From contig NZ_BMHE01000034.1 of the NCBI RefSeq assembly GCF_014640555.1, positions 1-64,000 of the forward strand: a DNA stretch of 64,000 nt, read 5' to 3'. Made by a program: the position numbers and the translations under genes. Source of the DNA: Paenibacillus marchantiophytorum. Lineage in GTDB: Bacteria; Bacillota; Bacilli; Paenibacillales; NBRC-103111. Shown here one piece after another: positions 49,074 to 58,113 of the stretch; position 1 is the first letter of the stretch; each line of letters starts with the position of its first letter. The notes under the pieces were generated by a model. It made no database searches, was not told the DNA's origin, and saw only the letters and a program-made list of their open reading frames with translations.

Positions 49074-49751
49074 ATGCGTTTTAAAGATGTATTTTCAATA
49101 ATCGGACCTTCCATGATAGGTCCTTCCAGTTCTCATACGGCAGGTGCAGTTCGCTTGGGACGCGTTGCTCGTCAGCTGTTAGGCGAGCTGCCGTCCAAAG
49201 CTGAAATTACGTTATATGGTTCTTTCGCTGATACATATAAAGGGCATGGTACCGACTTGGCGCTCATTGGGGGACTGCTGGATTTCGAAACCGATGATCC
49301 GCGCATTCCAACGGCTGCGGAAGAGGCGGAGTCGCTGGGTGTCGAGATTGCCTTCCGTACGAGCAAGGATAAAGCAGACCACCCTAATACCGTTCGATTC
49401 CGGATATCCTCGGCAGGCGCAGAAGTGGTGATGACGGGCGCGTCGATCGGAGGCGGCAATGTGGAGATTGTGAACGTCAATGATTTTGATGTGAAGTTTA
49501 CTGCGGTTTACCCGACACTCGTCATTTCCCATCATGATCGGCCTGGGATGATTGCAGACATCACCACCTTGCTGGGGCGTAACCAGATTAATATCGGATT
49601 CATGGATTTAGACCGCAAAGGCCGCGATCGTGAGGCCATGACTGTCATAGAAACGGATGCAGCCCTGTCAGATACGCTAGTTCAAGAGCTGCTGCAATTA
49701 AGCATGATCACTACTATTCGCAAAGTGGATCTCGCAGAAAGAGGCGATTAA
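49074..49751 (+). CDS. sdaAB: L-serine dehydratase, beta subunit
   Basis: A 225-residue subunit, MRFKDVFSIIGPSMIGPSSS. The ATG at 49074, 9 bases after GGAG, is chosen over an upstream in-frame start. Residues 1-140 are the SDH beta domain (GPSSSHTAGAVRLGRVARQL, YGSFADTYKGHGTDLALIGG). Residues 148-222 are an ACT domain (TLVISHHDRPGMIADITTLL) that may sense an amino acid. With the alpha subunit it deaminates L-serine to pyruvate. The next gene starts directly after the stop codon. Confidence 0.96.
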   Translation: MRFKDVFSIIGPSMIGPSSSHTAGAVRLGRVARQLLGELPSKAEITLYGSFADTYKGHGTDLALIGGLLDFETDDPRIPTAAEEAESLGVEIAFRTSKDKADHPNTVRFRISSAGAEVVMTGASIGGGNVEIVNVNDFDVKFTAVYPTLVISHHDRPGMIADITTLLGRNQINIGFMDLDRKGRDREAMTVIETDAALSDTLVQELLQLSMITTIRKVDLAERGD

Positions 49752-50636
49752 ATGAGGTTCCGTACCTTGAAGCAGCTAGCTGAGCTATGTAACGCAGAAG
49801 GAAAAACGATTGCCGAAATCATGCTGGCCGATCAAAGCCAGGAATCAGGCAAATCGGCGGACTATGTATTTGAGAAAATGCGGGCTTACTATCAGATTAT
49901 GAAAGACGCTGTGACCAAAGGGCTCACGGAAGATACGACATCCCGAAGCGGACTAACGGGGAAGGATGCGCAGCGTGTGGCCAGCTATTTAACCACCACG
50001 GAAGCATCGTTGGGAGAAGAAGCTTGCAAAGCCATGGCATATGCGCTGGCCGTATCCGAAGTGAACGCTTCGATGGGGCGCATTATTGCTACGCCAACGG
50101 CCGGTTCATGCGGGATTATTCCGGGCGTATTCATCAGCAGTCAGCAGCGATTCGGTTGGGATGACGATCATATGGTGAACGGCTTGTTAAGCGCGGGCGC
50201 TATCGGCTACGTCATTGCCAATAATTCCTTTGTATCAGGGGCCGAAGGCGGCTGCCAAGCTGAGGTCGGTTCTGCCATTGGCATGGCAGCGGGAGCACTC
50301 GTGGAGCTGCGCGGCGGCACGCCGGAGCAAGCGATGCATGCGGTTGGACTGGCGCTCAAGAACACACTGGGCCTCATCTGCGACCCGGTCGGCGGGTTGG
50401 TTGAGATTCCTTGCATCGTGCGCAACGGATTCGGGGCGGTGAATGCGATGGCTGCGGCCGATATGGCTTTGGCCGGCGTTAGATCGGTCATCCCATCGGA
50501 CGAAGTCGTCCAAGTGATGTACGAAGTGGGCACGGCGATGCCGGAGAAGCACCGGGAGACCGCGAAGGGCGGCCTTGCGCAGACGCCAACCGGTCAACAG
50601 ATTATGAAGGAGCTTAATCTGGGGAAGAAGCGATAA
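49752..50636 (+). CDS. sdaAA: L-serine dehydratase, alpha subunit
   Basis: A 294-residue iron-sulfur subunit, MRFRTLKQLAELCNAEGKTI. Cysteines for the [4Fe-4S] cluster are expected in TPTAGSCGIIPGVFI near residue 120, AEGGCQAEVGSAIGMAAG near 165 and LICDPVGGLVEIPCIVRNGF near 210. A conserved C-terminal MPEKHRETAKGGLAQTPTG follows. It forms the oxygen-sensitive two-subunit serine dehydratase with SdaAB. It starts immediately after the sdaAB stop codon. The 229-bp repeat lies 49 bases downstream and no clear terminator is seen before it. Confidence 0.96.
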   Translation: MRFRTLKQLAELCNAEGKTIAEIMLADQSQESGKSADYVFEKMRAYYQIMKDAVTKGLTEDTTSRSGLTGKDAQRVASYLTTTEASLGEEACKAMAYALAVSEVNASMGRIIATPTAGSCGIIPGVFISSQQRFGWDDDHMVNGLLSAGAIGYVIANNSFVSGAEGGCQAEVGSAIGMAAGALVELRGGTPEQAMHAVGLALKNTLGLICDPVGGLVEIPCIVRNGFGAVNAMAAADMALAGVRSVIPSDEVVQVMYEVGTAMPEKHRETAKGGLAQTPTGQQIMKELNLGKKR

Positions 50637-50685
50637 AGAGTCTGCCATTCGGGGTGATCGCTGAGTTACCCGGACTGCCTCGCGC

Positions 50686-50914
50686 GGAGGGAGGGAACTA
50701 CAGGGCGCTATTCTAGCAAGAAGTGTCCTTATCGCGAGGTTGAGGGAACTACAGTTCGCTATTTTGCTGTTTCATGGGAAATTCAGCTCTTTTCGTGGAA
50801 ATAAGACCCTGTAGTTCCGCTATGACCCTCGTATCCCAACTATTTGTCTAAATAGCGTCCTCAAGTTCCCTTAATCGGTTTTGTCGCTAAGAAGAGGCTC
50901 ATCTCTCAGGGCGG
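50686..50914 (+). repeat. 229-bp dispersed repeat, copy B
   Basis: It has the same length, orientation and internal layout as 14384-14612. Shared blocks are GGAGGGAGGGAACTACAG, CGTGGAAATAAGACCCTG, CTATTTGTCTAAATAGCG and AAGAGGC-CATCTCT. It lies between sdaAA and the NlpC/P60 lipoprotein gene and its 3' part reaches the upstream region of that gene. It is non-coding. Confidence 0.85.
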
Positions 50915-50986
50915 CAAAGCCGTTTTTCGTGTTAGTTTTCCGAAAAATTGGCATCCTAAACGTATCACATGTGAAGGAGCGTTTAG

Positions 50987-51754
50987 ATGCCAAAAATAAT
51001 GATTTGTTTAGGGTTATCCTGCCTACTCGCGATTGTTGCCGGATGCTCACATCCGTCAAGAGTTCATCAGCAAAGCGTGCAAGAGCCAGCCAAACTTACA
51101 ACAGAACGTCAAACCGACAATAGAATGTCCAATTGGAATCTAACAATTAAGGATGCTGAACTTTATACGGGCGATTTGGGGATCGGCCTGCCGGCTAAGG
51201 CCCCTCAGACTAAAAGCCAGGAGGTCGGAGGCCAGCCTTCATCAATTACATCCAATAGTGCGACAATGATGCAGGTGTTTCCGGATACTTCCGTTGTCCC
51301 CAAATCCGGAGGCATAGTGGAGAACGTGATCGATACGGCGATGACTTATTTGGGAACAGCGTATGAGTATGGTTCGAATCGGGCTGATCCAAGCACGTTT
51401 GATTGTTCGGACTTCACGCACTGGGCATATCTATATGCGCTTGGCATGGATTTACCGACAGATTCAAGAGGCCAAGCGGCTTATGTAGAAACCTTTTCCG
51501 GGCGAAAGTATACGGATGTTCAACTTGCACAGCGGGGGGATTTATTGTTTTTTATAAGCTACAGAGGTAATACTGCCGCTGATTATGCAGGCTTAGATGC
51601 CTCGCAGAAAGTCATTACCCATACAGGTATTTATTTGGGGGATGGTAAAATCATTCATACGGCTTCGCAGAAAACAGGCGGGGTACGGATTGATCAGATT
51701 TTTGACAATCATCTGCAATACCGCTTTGTTGTCGGTGGAAGCGTACTGGAATAG
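50987..51754 (+). CDS. NlpC/P60-family lipoprotein (cell-wall peptidase)
   Basis: A 255-residue lipoprotein. The signal peptide MPKIMICLGLSCLLAIVAGC ends with lipobox VAGC (Cys20). A linker to about residue 110 is Ser/Gln-rich. Residues 115-250 are an NlpC/P60 domain with the catalytic Cys in PSTFDCSDFTHW near 142 and His in VITHTGIYLGDGKIIH near 207. Family members cut gamma-D-Glu-diamino-acid bonds in wall peptides. GAAGGAG lies 9 bases before the ATG. The HWAYL in place of the usual RWVF-type helix is a mild variation; the catalytic pair is intact. Confidence 0.9.
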   Translation: MPKIMICLGLSCLLAIVAGCSHPSRVHQQSVQEPAKLTTERQTDNRMSNWNLTIKDAELYTGDLGIGLPAKAPQTKSQEVGGQPSSITSNSATMMQVFPDTSVVPKSGGIVENVIDTAMTYLGTAYEYGSNRADPSTFDCSDFTHWAYLYALGMDLPTDSRGQAAYVETFSGRKYTDVQLAQRGDLLFFISYRGNTAADYAGLDASQKVITHTGIYLGDGKIIHTASQKTGGVRIDQIFDNHLQYRFVVGGSVLE

Positions 51755-51762
51755 CCGAACAA

Positions 51763-51810
51763 ATGGAGGCTGACTCACAGGGTTGTATACCTAGCGAGCA
51801 GCCTTTTTTA
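51763..51810 (+). terminator. nested-hairpin terminator after the NlpC/P60 gene
   Basis: The outer GAGGCTG/CAGCCTT stem, with an inner AGGGTTG-ta-ACCT pairing, is followed by TTTTTTAT. It is the fourth example of this terminator type in the window. Confidence 0.8.
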
Positions 51811-51898
51811 TTTGCTTGTTTATTATTACATCAAGCTTAATTCGGGTTATAATCGGTACATAGCAGAAGATTTAGGCGTGTGAAAAGGAGTGGCTGAA

Positions 51899-53956
51899 GT
51901 GACAATAACGACAATGCGCGATGAACCAAATGGTGTTTTTCCAGCTGTATGCTCGCTGGATTGTCCGGATCAATGCGGCTTGCTGCTTCACAAAGAAGCA
52001 GGGAAGATCGTTAAAATAGAGGGTGATCCCGATCACCCGGTTACCAAAGGGGCTATTTGCAACAAAGTTCGTCATATGGCAGCAAGAATTTATGATGATA
52101 AGAGACTGCAATATCCGATGAAACGGATAGGTCCCAAAGGGGAAGGCAGTCAATTTGAGCGAATTACGTGGGAAGAGGCGCTGGAGACGATTACGAGCCG
52201 CTGGAAGGGCTTAATTGCGGACAAAGGGCCTGAGTCCATAATGCCTTACAGCTTTTATGGCAATATGGGCCGTATCGGGACCGAAGGGATGGATCGCCGT
52301 TTCTTCAACCGAATGGGGGCGAGTCGGCTGCTGTATGCCATTTGTGAATCTGCCGGATCGGAAGGCTACAAGTATACGATGGGCGGCAGCTTCGGAACAG
52401 ATCCGCAGGAGACGGTTCACGCTAAACTGATCATCATGTGGGGCATCAATGCGGTCAGCACGAACATGCATCAGGTCATGCTGGCTGAGCAAGCACGCAA
52501 AAATGGCGCCAAAATCATCGTGATCGACGCTCACAAAAACCAAACAGGCCGCTGGGCGGACTGGTTTATTCCCGTCTTGCCTGGGACTGATGCCTTGCTC
52601 GCGCTAGGGATTATGCATATTTTATTCGCTGAAAATAAAGTCGATGAAGCGTTTCTGCAGCAGTATACGATTGGGCATGAAGAGCTCAGGGAGCATGTGA
52701 AGTCCTATAATCCTTCCATGGTTTCAGCGGAGACAGGTGTACCTGTCCCCGATCTTTATCAGTTGGCCCGCATGTACGGGGACACATCGCCTTCTTTTAT
52801 TCGAATCGGCAATGGGATTCAGCACCATGACAATGGCGGTATGTGTGTGCGCACGATCGCTTGTTTGCCGGCGTTAACAGGCGAGTGGCTGCATCAAGGC
52901 GGCGGGGCAATCAAAGGAAACGGGGGATATTTGGAACACAATATTCCTGCCTTGCAGCGACCTGATCTGCGTAAAGAACCCGCGCGGCAAATTAATATGA
53001 ATCTGCTCGGAAGCGCCCTATTGGAACTGGATACGCCGATCTATTCGCTCTATGTGTACAATTCCAATCCGGCGTTGGTGGCACCCCATGCCAACAAAGT
53101 GAGGGAAGGTCTGAAGCGGGAAGATTTGTTCACGGTTGTACACGACCTCTTTCTAACCGAAACGGCGAAGTATGCAGATATTGTCCTTCCAGCGACATCA
53201 TCCTTCGAGAATACGGATTTTTATCGTTCTTATTGGCATCGATATGTGCACTTGCAGCTCCCTGTAATCGCGCCTTATGGCGAAAGCAAAGCGAATGTTG
53301 ATGTGTTTCGCTTGTTGGCCGCGGGCATGGGCTACGAAGAAGAAGCGCTGCAGGACACAGATGAAGAGCTTGTGCGACAAGCGTTGGATCATCCGGGCAA
53401 TCCTGCTCTGGCGAAAATCACCTACGAGTCCTTGCTGGACCAAAGGTTTCTGAAAGCAGAGGTCAAGCCACTTTTTCCCGGTGAACTCAAGACACCAAGC
53501 GGGAAAATCGAGCTGTATTCGCAGGAAATGGCAGCCAAGGGCTTCCCGCCGCTGCCGACGTATACGCCACTTGTGGATGAAGGCGAGGATCTGCCGTTTC
53601 TGTTCATTCCAGCGCCGAATCATAACTTCCTAAACTCCACATTTGCCCACAATGAGAAGCATAAGCGCATGGAAAAAGCGCCAAAGCTGCATATGAATGA
53701 AGCCGATGCGGCCTCCCTGGGACTGGTGAGCGGTGATTATGCGCGTGTCTGGAATCACCGCGGCGAGTGCGAATTGCTGGTAGCCGCGGGTACGGATGTC
53801 CTGCCGGGCGTCGTTGTCAGCCAAGGACTCTGGGCGGATGTGCCAGGGAACAAAGCGCTGGTTAACGCGCTTACACCGGATCGTGTGGCGGATATGGGCG
53901 GCGGTGCAACCTTTTTCTCCGGACGTGTCCGTATCGAGAAAAGCAAACTGAATTAA
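51899..53956 (+). CDS. molybdopterin-dependent oxidoreductase (DMSO reductase superfamily)
   Basis: A 685-residue catalytic subunit. The GTG at 51899, 8 bases after AAGGAG, is preferred to the GTG at 51890, which touches the ribosome site. The N-terminal [4Fe-4S] motif is CSLDCPDQCG with the fourth Cys in GAICNKVRH. Molybdopterin-binding domains follow (YGNMGRIGTEGMDRRFF; IMWGINAVSTNMHQ; IRIGNGIQHHDNGGMCVRTI; a C-terminal MopB domain from about 560). The expected Mo-ligand region reads AICESAGSEGYK. No signal peptide is present, so it is cytoplasmic. It resembles the BisC/formate-dehydrogenase-like proteins of Bacillus with unknown substrate (YoaE type). No electron-transfer subunit is nearby. 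Confidence 0.88.
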   Translation: MTITTMRDEPNGVFPAVCSLDCPDQCGLLLHKEAGKIVKIEGDPDHPVTKGAICNKVRHMAARIYDDKRLQYPMKRIGPKGEGSQFERITWEEALETITSRWKGLIADKGPESIMPYSFYGNMGRIGTEGMDRRFFNRMGASRLLYAICESAGSEGYKYTMGGSFGTDPQETVHAKLIIMWGINAVSTNMHQVMLAEQARKNGAKIIVIDAHKNQTGRWADWFIPVLPGTDALLALGIMHILFAENKVDEAFLQQYTIGHEELREHVKSYNPSMVSAETGVPVPDLYQLARMYGDTSPSFIRIGNGIQHHDNGGMCVRTIACLPALTGEWLHQGGGAIKGNGGYLEHNIPALQRPDLRKEPARQINMNLLGSALLELDTPIYSLYVYNSNPALVAPHANKVREGLKREDLFTVVHDLFLTETAKYADIVLPATSSFENTDFYRSYWHRYVHLQLPVIAPYGESKANVDVFRLLAAGMGYEEEALQDTDEELVRQALDHPGNPALAKITYESLLDQRFLKAEVKPLFPGELKTPSGKIELYSQEMAAKGFPPLPTYTPLVDEGEDLPFLFIPAPNHNFLNSTFAHNEKHKRMEKAPKLHMNEADAASLGLVSGDYARVWNHRGECELLVAAGTDVLPGVVVSQGLWADVPGNKALVNALTPDRVADMGGGATFFSGRVRIEKSKLN

Positions 53957-54227
53957 ACCTTTGGGCTGGCTGCCGCACTCGGTCTTTCAGAACTTGAGGG
54001 CGAATAGAATTATTGAATGCTAGAATAGAAAAGATTAATTAGACGTCATGTCCTGAACATGATAGATTAGTAAAAACAAAATTAACCAATAAATCCGATA
54101 TGTATTGTCAGAATTTAATTTAAATACTGTCAAATAACGTCGACTGAATACTCAGAGATATAGAAATCCGCTAAGGAGATCTATGTCTTTTTTTATTATC
54201 AGTGTGCAAAAGGGGAGGTGAATTAAA

Positions 54228-55184
54228 ATGCGCGCTTATATGACTAAACGTATGCTGTTTGCCATTCCCACTTTGCTGGGGGCTACGGTGCTTATTTTTT
54301 TTATTTTTGCTTTGACACCGGGTGATTTCGTGGACAGCGATGTTTCCTTGCCGGTTGATCGCGCAGCGGAGTTAAAGGCGATTTATGGGTTGGATCAGCC
54401 TATTATCCAAAGATACTGGCATTGGATGGTGAATGCGCTGCAAGGGAATTTGGGTTACTCGCTTAAATATCAAATGCCTGTTGTTTCGCTTTTGAAGACT
54501 TATATGCTGAATTCCCTCGTCATTTCCGGCGCTTCGCTCCTGCTGACGTGGGTGCTGTCCATCGGGCTGGGTGTCCTGTCTGCGGTTCGGCGCTATTCTT
54601 GGTATGACGGCGTGCTGACATTGCTCGTGTTTGCCACTATGTCATTTCCTACGTTTTTTCTCGGTTTGCTGCTGATCAAATATTTTGCGGTAGATCTGGG
54701 CTGGCTTCCTGTCAGCGGCATGCAGACAACGAACTCCAATGCCATCGGCTGGGCGCGCTTGTGGGATGTATCGAAACATGCGTTTCTCCCCGTTGCCGTG
54801 TTGACCATTGCCAGCATCGGCTCGGTAACACGCATTGTGCGGGCAGATGTGATCAACGTGATTAAGCAGGATTTCATCCGCATGGCTCGTGCCAAGGGGC
54901 TTAAAGAGAAGACGGTTGTCTACAAGCATGCATTGCGCAACGCCATTTTGCCGGCAATCACCTTGCTGGGTTTGGAAATTCCCTTTTTATTCTCAGGAGC
55001 GATTATTACGGAGCAAATTTTTACGTGGCCAGGCATCGGATTCGTCCATATGCAGGCGATCTCTGTCCGGGACTACCCGCTGTTGATGGGTTTTACCTTG
55101 TTTGTGACGGTGGTGACCGTCGCTGGCAATCTAATGGCTGAATGGCTGTATGCGGTTGCTGATCCCCGAATTCGATTAAAGTAA
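54228..55184 (+). CDS. peptide-type ABC transporter permease (DppB/OppB-like)
   Basis: A 318-residue permease, MRAYMTKRMLFAIPTLLGAT, with six transmembrane helices. Start supported by GGGGAGGTG. The N-terminal helix and GDFVDSDVSLPVDRAAELKA loop are typical of DppB/OppB. The EAA-like loop is RMARAKGLKEKTVVYKHALR near residue 220, followed by NAILPAITLLGLEIPFLFSG. It is the first gene of an eight-gene plus-strand run to 63233, with a 12-base gap to the next permease. The 271-base upstream region is AT-rich; I see no clear S-box, T-box or CymR-type site there. Confidence 0.95.
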   Translation: MRAYMTKRMLFAIPTLLGATVLIFFIFALTPGDFVDSDVSLPVDRAAELKAIYGLDQPIIQRYWHWMVNALQGNLGYSLKYQMPVVSLLKTYMLNSLVISGASLLLTWVLSIGLGVLSAVRRYSWYDGVLTLLVFATMSFPTFFLGLLLIKYFAVDLGWLPVSGMQTTNSNAIGWARLWDVSKHAFLPVAVLTIASIGSVTRIVRADVINVIKQDFIRMARAKGLKEKTVVYKHALRNAILPAITLLGLEIPFLFSGAIITEQIFTWPGIGFVHMQAISVRDYPLLMGFTLFVTVVTVAGNLMAEWLYAVADPRIRLK

Positions 55185-55196
55185 AGGAGCGCTCCA

Positions 55197-56126
55197 ATGT
55201 CAATCGACAGGAATCACCTCACAATTTCACCTCTGCTGCCTAAGAAAGCGATTGTCCGTTCCTCACCATGGCGGCAGTCGATAAAGCGTTTAAGAAAAAA
55301 TAAGCTTGCTGTCTCGGGGCTTTTCATTCTACTAGTTACCATCTTGCTTTGTTTGGCTGGACCGTTGTTCGCTAGCAGCACAGCCAATCGGGTAACGGCT
55401 TCGCTGATCAATAAGCCGCCTTCTCTAGCCCATTGGCTGGGTACGGACAACGTCGGCCGCGATGTGTTCGTGAGGCTGCTCCAGGGCGGACGCATCTCGA
55501 TCATGGTCGGTGTTCTTTCCATGCTGTCAACGATTCTGGTCGGCACCGTCATTGGCCTTCTAGCCGGTTTCTACGGCGGTTGGGTCGATCAACTGATTAC
55601 CCGGTTGGCAGACGTGTTCCTTGCACTTCCTGGGATTCCCATCCTGATTATTTTTGGGGCGATTTTCTCGGATTTGAAGGTCCCGGCCGGTTTGCGCATT
55701 TATTTCATCATCCTGCTGATCAGTCTGATGGCTTGGCCGACGCTGGCGCTGCTGATCAGGGGGCAGATCCTCTCCTTCAAGGAGCGGGCCTTCATGCTTG
55801 CAACAGAGACCCTTGGCTTGCGGAACCGCAGGAAACTGTATCATTTGGTGCTGAATGTGACTCCGACCATCGTTGTTATTGCGACATTGACGGTCGCCAA
55901 AGCGATTCTGAGCGAAACGGTGCTCAGCTTCCTTGGACTAGGTGTCATCCCACCTACGCCATCCTGGGGAAATATGCTGACATCAGCCAACTCGCTGATT
56001 GATTTCCGTTTGCGACCCTGGTTGTGGATTCCGCCCGGAGCGGCTATTTTCATAACCGTACTGTCGATTAATTTCTTGGGCGAAGGCTTGCGAGATATAT
56101 TGGACCCCAAGTTGAAGGGAAGGTGA
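55197..56126 (+). CDS. peptide-type ABC transporter permease (DppC/OppC-like)
   Basis: A 309-residue permease with an N-terminal cytoplasmic extension (residues 1-38, basic: QSIKRLRKNKLAVSGLF) and six helices. Typical segments are HWLGTDNVGRDVFVRLLQGG, FLALPGIPILIIFGAIF and the EAA loop KERAFMLATETLGLRNR. It pairs with the upstream permease to form the membrane channel. The stop codon overlaps the GTG start of the first ATPase gene by 4 bases, so the genes are translationally coupled. Confidence 0.95.
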   Translation: MSIDRNHLTISPLLPKKAIVRSSPWRQSIKRLRKNKLAVSGLFILLVTILLCLAGPLFASSTANRVTASLINKPPSLAHWLGTDNVGRDVFVRLLQGGRISIMVGVLSMLSTILVGTVIGLLAGFYGGWVDQLITRLADVFLALPGIPILIIFGAIFSDLKVPAGLRIYFIILLISLMAWPTLALLIRGQILSFKERAFMLATETLGLRNRRKLYHLVLNVTPTIVVIATLTVAKAILSETVLSFLGLGVIPPTPSWGNMLTSANSLIDFRLRPWLWIPPGAAIFITVLSINFLGEGLRDILDPKLKGR

Positions 56127-57136
56127 GCCAGGTGGCCAATGTTGTGGCGGAACTGAAAGATCTGCATACATATTTTCATACGGAGGAAGGCGTAGTCAAA
56201 TCAGTGAACGGTGTCAGCTTACTTATTCATGAAGGGCAGACGGTGGCCATTGTGGGCGAGTCAGGGTGCGGTAAGAGCGTTACGGCGCTATCGATCATGG
56301 GGTTGATAGATGAGCCGGCAGGCCAAATTGTCAGCGGCGAGATCTTGTTCGGCGGCCGTAATCTGGTCAAAGCAGGACGCAAAGAGCTGGAGCGGATTCG
56401 CGGCAAAGAGATTGCGATGATTTTTCAAGAGCCGATGTCGGCACTTAATCCGGTGCTGTCGATTGGAGATCAAGTCTCCGAAGCGCTGATTGAGCATCTG
56501 CATCTTTCGAAGAAAGCAGCATGGCAGAAAGCGGAGGAATTAATTGCGCTCGTAGGCATCCCAAGAGCGAAGGAGATTCTCAAAGCTTACCCGCATGAAC
56601 TGAGCGGAGGCATGCTGCAGCGCGTGGTTATCGCGATTGCGGTTAGCTGCAACCCTCGGCTGCTGATTGCGGATGAACCTACAACGGCGCTGGATGTGAC
56701 GATTCAGGCGCAAATTCTTGATCTGCTGATGGAGATGAAGAGGCAGCTTGACATGTCCATTCTGCTCATTACGCATGATTTGGGCGTTGTTGCGGAAGTC
56801 GCTGATTATGTTGTCGTCATGTATGGAGGCAAAGTAATCGAGCAAGCTTCGGTGCTTTCTTTATTTGCAAATCCCCAGCATCCCTATACGATAAGTTTAT
56901 TAAAAGCCAAGCCTGATCTCGGCCAGCGCAAAAAAAGGCTGTATGCCATTCCGGGCCAAGTGCCGAATCCGCTTCATCTGGGCAAAGCCTGCCATTTCAT
57001 GGACCGCTGCGCATACAGGAAGGACATTTGCCGGGAAGGCCAGCCGGAGCTCCAAGAGATCGGGCCCGATCATTTGGCCGCATGCTGGCTGTACGAGGAG
57101 GAAAAAACTGATGTCAGAACCGCTCGTTCAGGTTAG
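56123..57136 (+). CDS. peptide-type ABC transporter ATP-binding protein (DppD/OppD-like)
   Basis: A 337-residue ATPase. The start is GTG at 56123 (4-base overlap) or GTG at 56132. Walker A is GESGCGKSVTALS near residue 40, the Q loop is IFQEPMSALNP, the signature is PHELSGGMLQR and Walker B is LLIADEPTTALDV. A C-terminal oligopeptide-transporter Cys region (ACHFMDRCAYRKDICREGQP) probably binds an iron-sulfur cluster, as in DppD. It overlaps the next ATPase gene by 26 bases. Confidence 0.95.
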   Translation: MSQVANVVAELKDLHTYFHTEEGVVKSVNGVSLLIHEGQTVAIVGESGCGKSVTALSIMGLIDEPAGQIVSGEILFGGRNLVKAGRKELERIRGKEIAMIFQEPMSALNPVLSIGDQVSEALIEHLHLSKKAAWQKAEELIALVGIPRAKEILKAYPHELSGGMLQRVVIAIAVSCNPRLLIADEPTTALDVTIQAQILDLLMEMKRQLDMSILLITHDLGVVAEVADYVVVMYGGKVIEQASVLSLFANPQHPYTISLLKAKPDLGQRKKRLYAIPGQVPNPLHLGKACHFMDRCAYRKDICREGQPELQEIGPDHLAACWLYEEEKTDVRTARSG

Positions 57137-58076
57137 CCAGCTTAAGAAATATTTTCCCGTCAGGAGCAACCTGTTCGGCAAAAAGACCGGCGATGTGAAG
57201 GCTGTCGACGGCGTCGATTTCACCATCCGCAGAGGCGAAACGTTCGGACTGGTGGGAGAATCCGGCAGTGGTAAAAGCACGATCGGCCGCATGCTGCTCA
57301 GACTGGGCGAGAAGAGCGAAGGCGAAATTCTTTACAAAGGCATTGATTTGTATGCCCTGACGCGAGAAGAACTGCGAAAGATGCGGCCGCAGATGCAAAT
57401 GGTGTTCCAGGACCCGTATTCCTCGCTCAATCCCCGAATTCGCATCGGGGAAGCGATTGGGGAAGCCCTGATCGAACACGGCTTCGTCGGCAAGGGGGAG
57501 GTCCGGGAGCGTGTGCTTGAAGTGCTTCATCTATGCGGGCTTGCCGCCCATCATATCGATCGCTTCCCGCATGAATTCTCCGGTGGCCAGCGCCAGCGTA
57601 TCGGCATCGCCCGGGCGATTGCGCTCGATCCCGATTTTATTGTGGCTGACGAGCCGGTATCGGCGCTGGACGTGTCGATTCAGGCGCAAATTATTAATCT
57701 GCTGCATGATTTGCAAGAATCGAGACAGTTGACTTATTTATTCATCTCTCATGATTTAAGCGTTGTGGAGCATCTCTGTTCAACGGTTGGCGTTCTGTAT
57801 TTAGGCTCATTCGTAGAAGTCGCTTCGAGAGATGAACTGTTTGATCACCCGCAGCATCCCTATACGCGCGCTTTGTTGTCGGCAGTTCCGATAGCGGACC
57901 CGACGTTCAAGCGCGAGAAAATCATTCTGAAGGGTGATATCCCAAGCCCACTTGATCCGCCCAGCGGCTGTAAGTTCCATACGCGCTGCCCGCTTGCGCA
58001 AGAAGTTTGCCAGGCGGAGCGGCCAGCCCTTCGCGATCTAGGAGCCGGACATTTGGTTGCTTGCCACTTGGTCTGA
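57111..58076 (+). CDS. peptide-type ABC transporter ATP-binding protein (DppF/OppF-like)
   Basis: A 321-residue ATPase from the ATG at 57111, with GAGGAGG upstream and a 26-base overlap with the preceding gene. Walker A is GESGSGKSTIGRM, the Q loop is VFQDPYSSLNPR, the signature is PHEFSGGQRQR and Walker B is FIVADEPVSALDV. The C-terminal oligopeptide extension carries the Cys pattern CKFHTRCPLAQEVCQAERPA. It is the second nucleotide-binding subunit of the importer. The substrate-binding protein gene begins 37 bases downstream. Confidence 0.95.
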   Translation: MSEPLVQVSQLKKYFPVRSNLFGKKTGDVKAVDGVDFTIRRGETFGLVGESGSGKSTIGRMLLRLGEKSEGEILYKGIDLYALTREELRKMRPQMQMVFQDPYSSLNPRIRIGEAIGEALIEHGFVGKGEVRERVLEVLHLCGLAAHHIDRFPHEFSGGQRQRIGIARAIALDPDFIVADEPVSALDVSIQAQIINLLHDLQESRQLTYLFISHDLSVVEHLCSTVGVLYLGSFVEVASRDELFDHPQHPYTRALLSAVPIADPTFKREKIILKGDIPSPLDPPSGCKFHTRCPLAQEVCQAERPALRDLGAGHLVACHLV

Positions 58077-58113
58077 GGATTCATCATTATACCTATACAA
58101 TGGAGGTTTATTC

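Noticed and set aside
51899..53956. Naming the molybdopterin enzyme a formate dehydrogenase
   Set aside because: The active-site stretch ICESAGSEG does not show the selenocysteine/Cys-His context of formate dehydrogenases, and no partner subunits or fdhD are adjacent.
53957..54227. S-box, T-box or CymR-type control upstream of the sulfur operon
   Set aside because: I looked for conserved T-box (GGTGGNACCGCG), SAM-riboswitch and CymR-like blocks and found none. The stretch is only AT-rich with a good ribosome site at its end.
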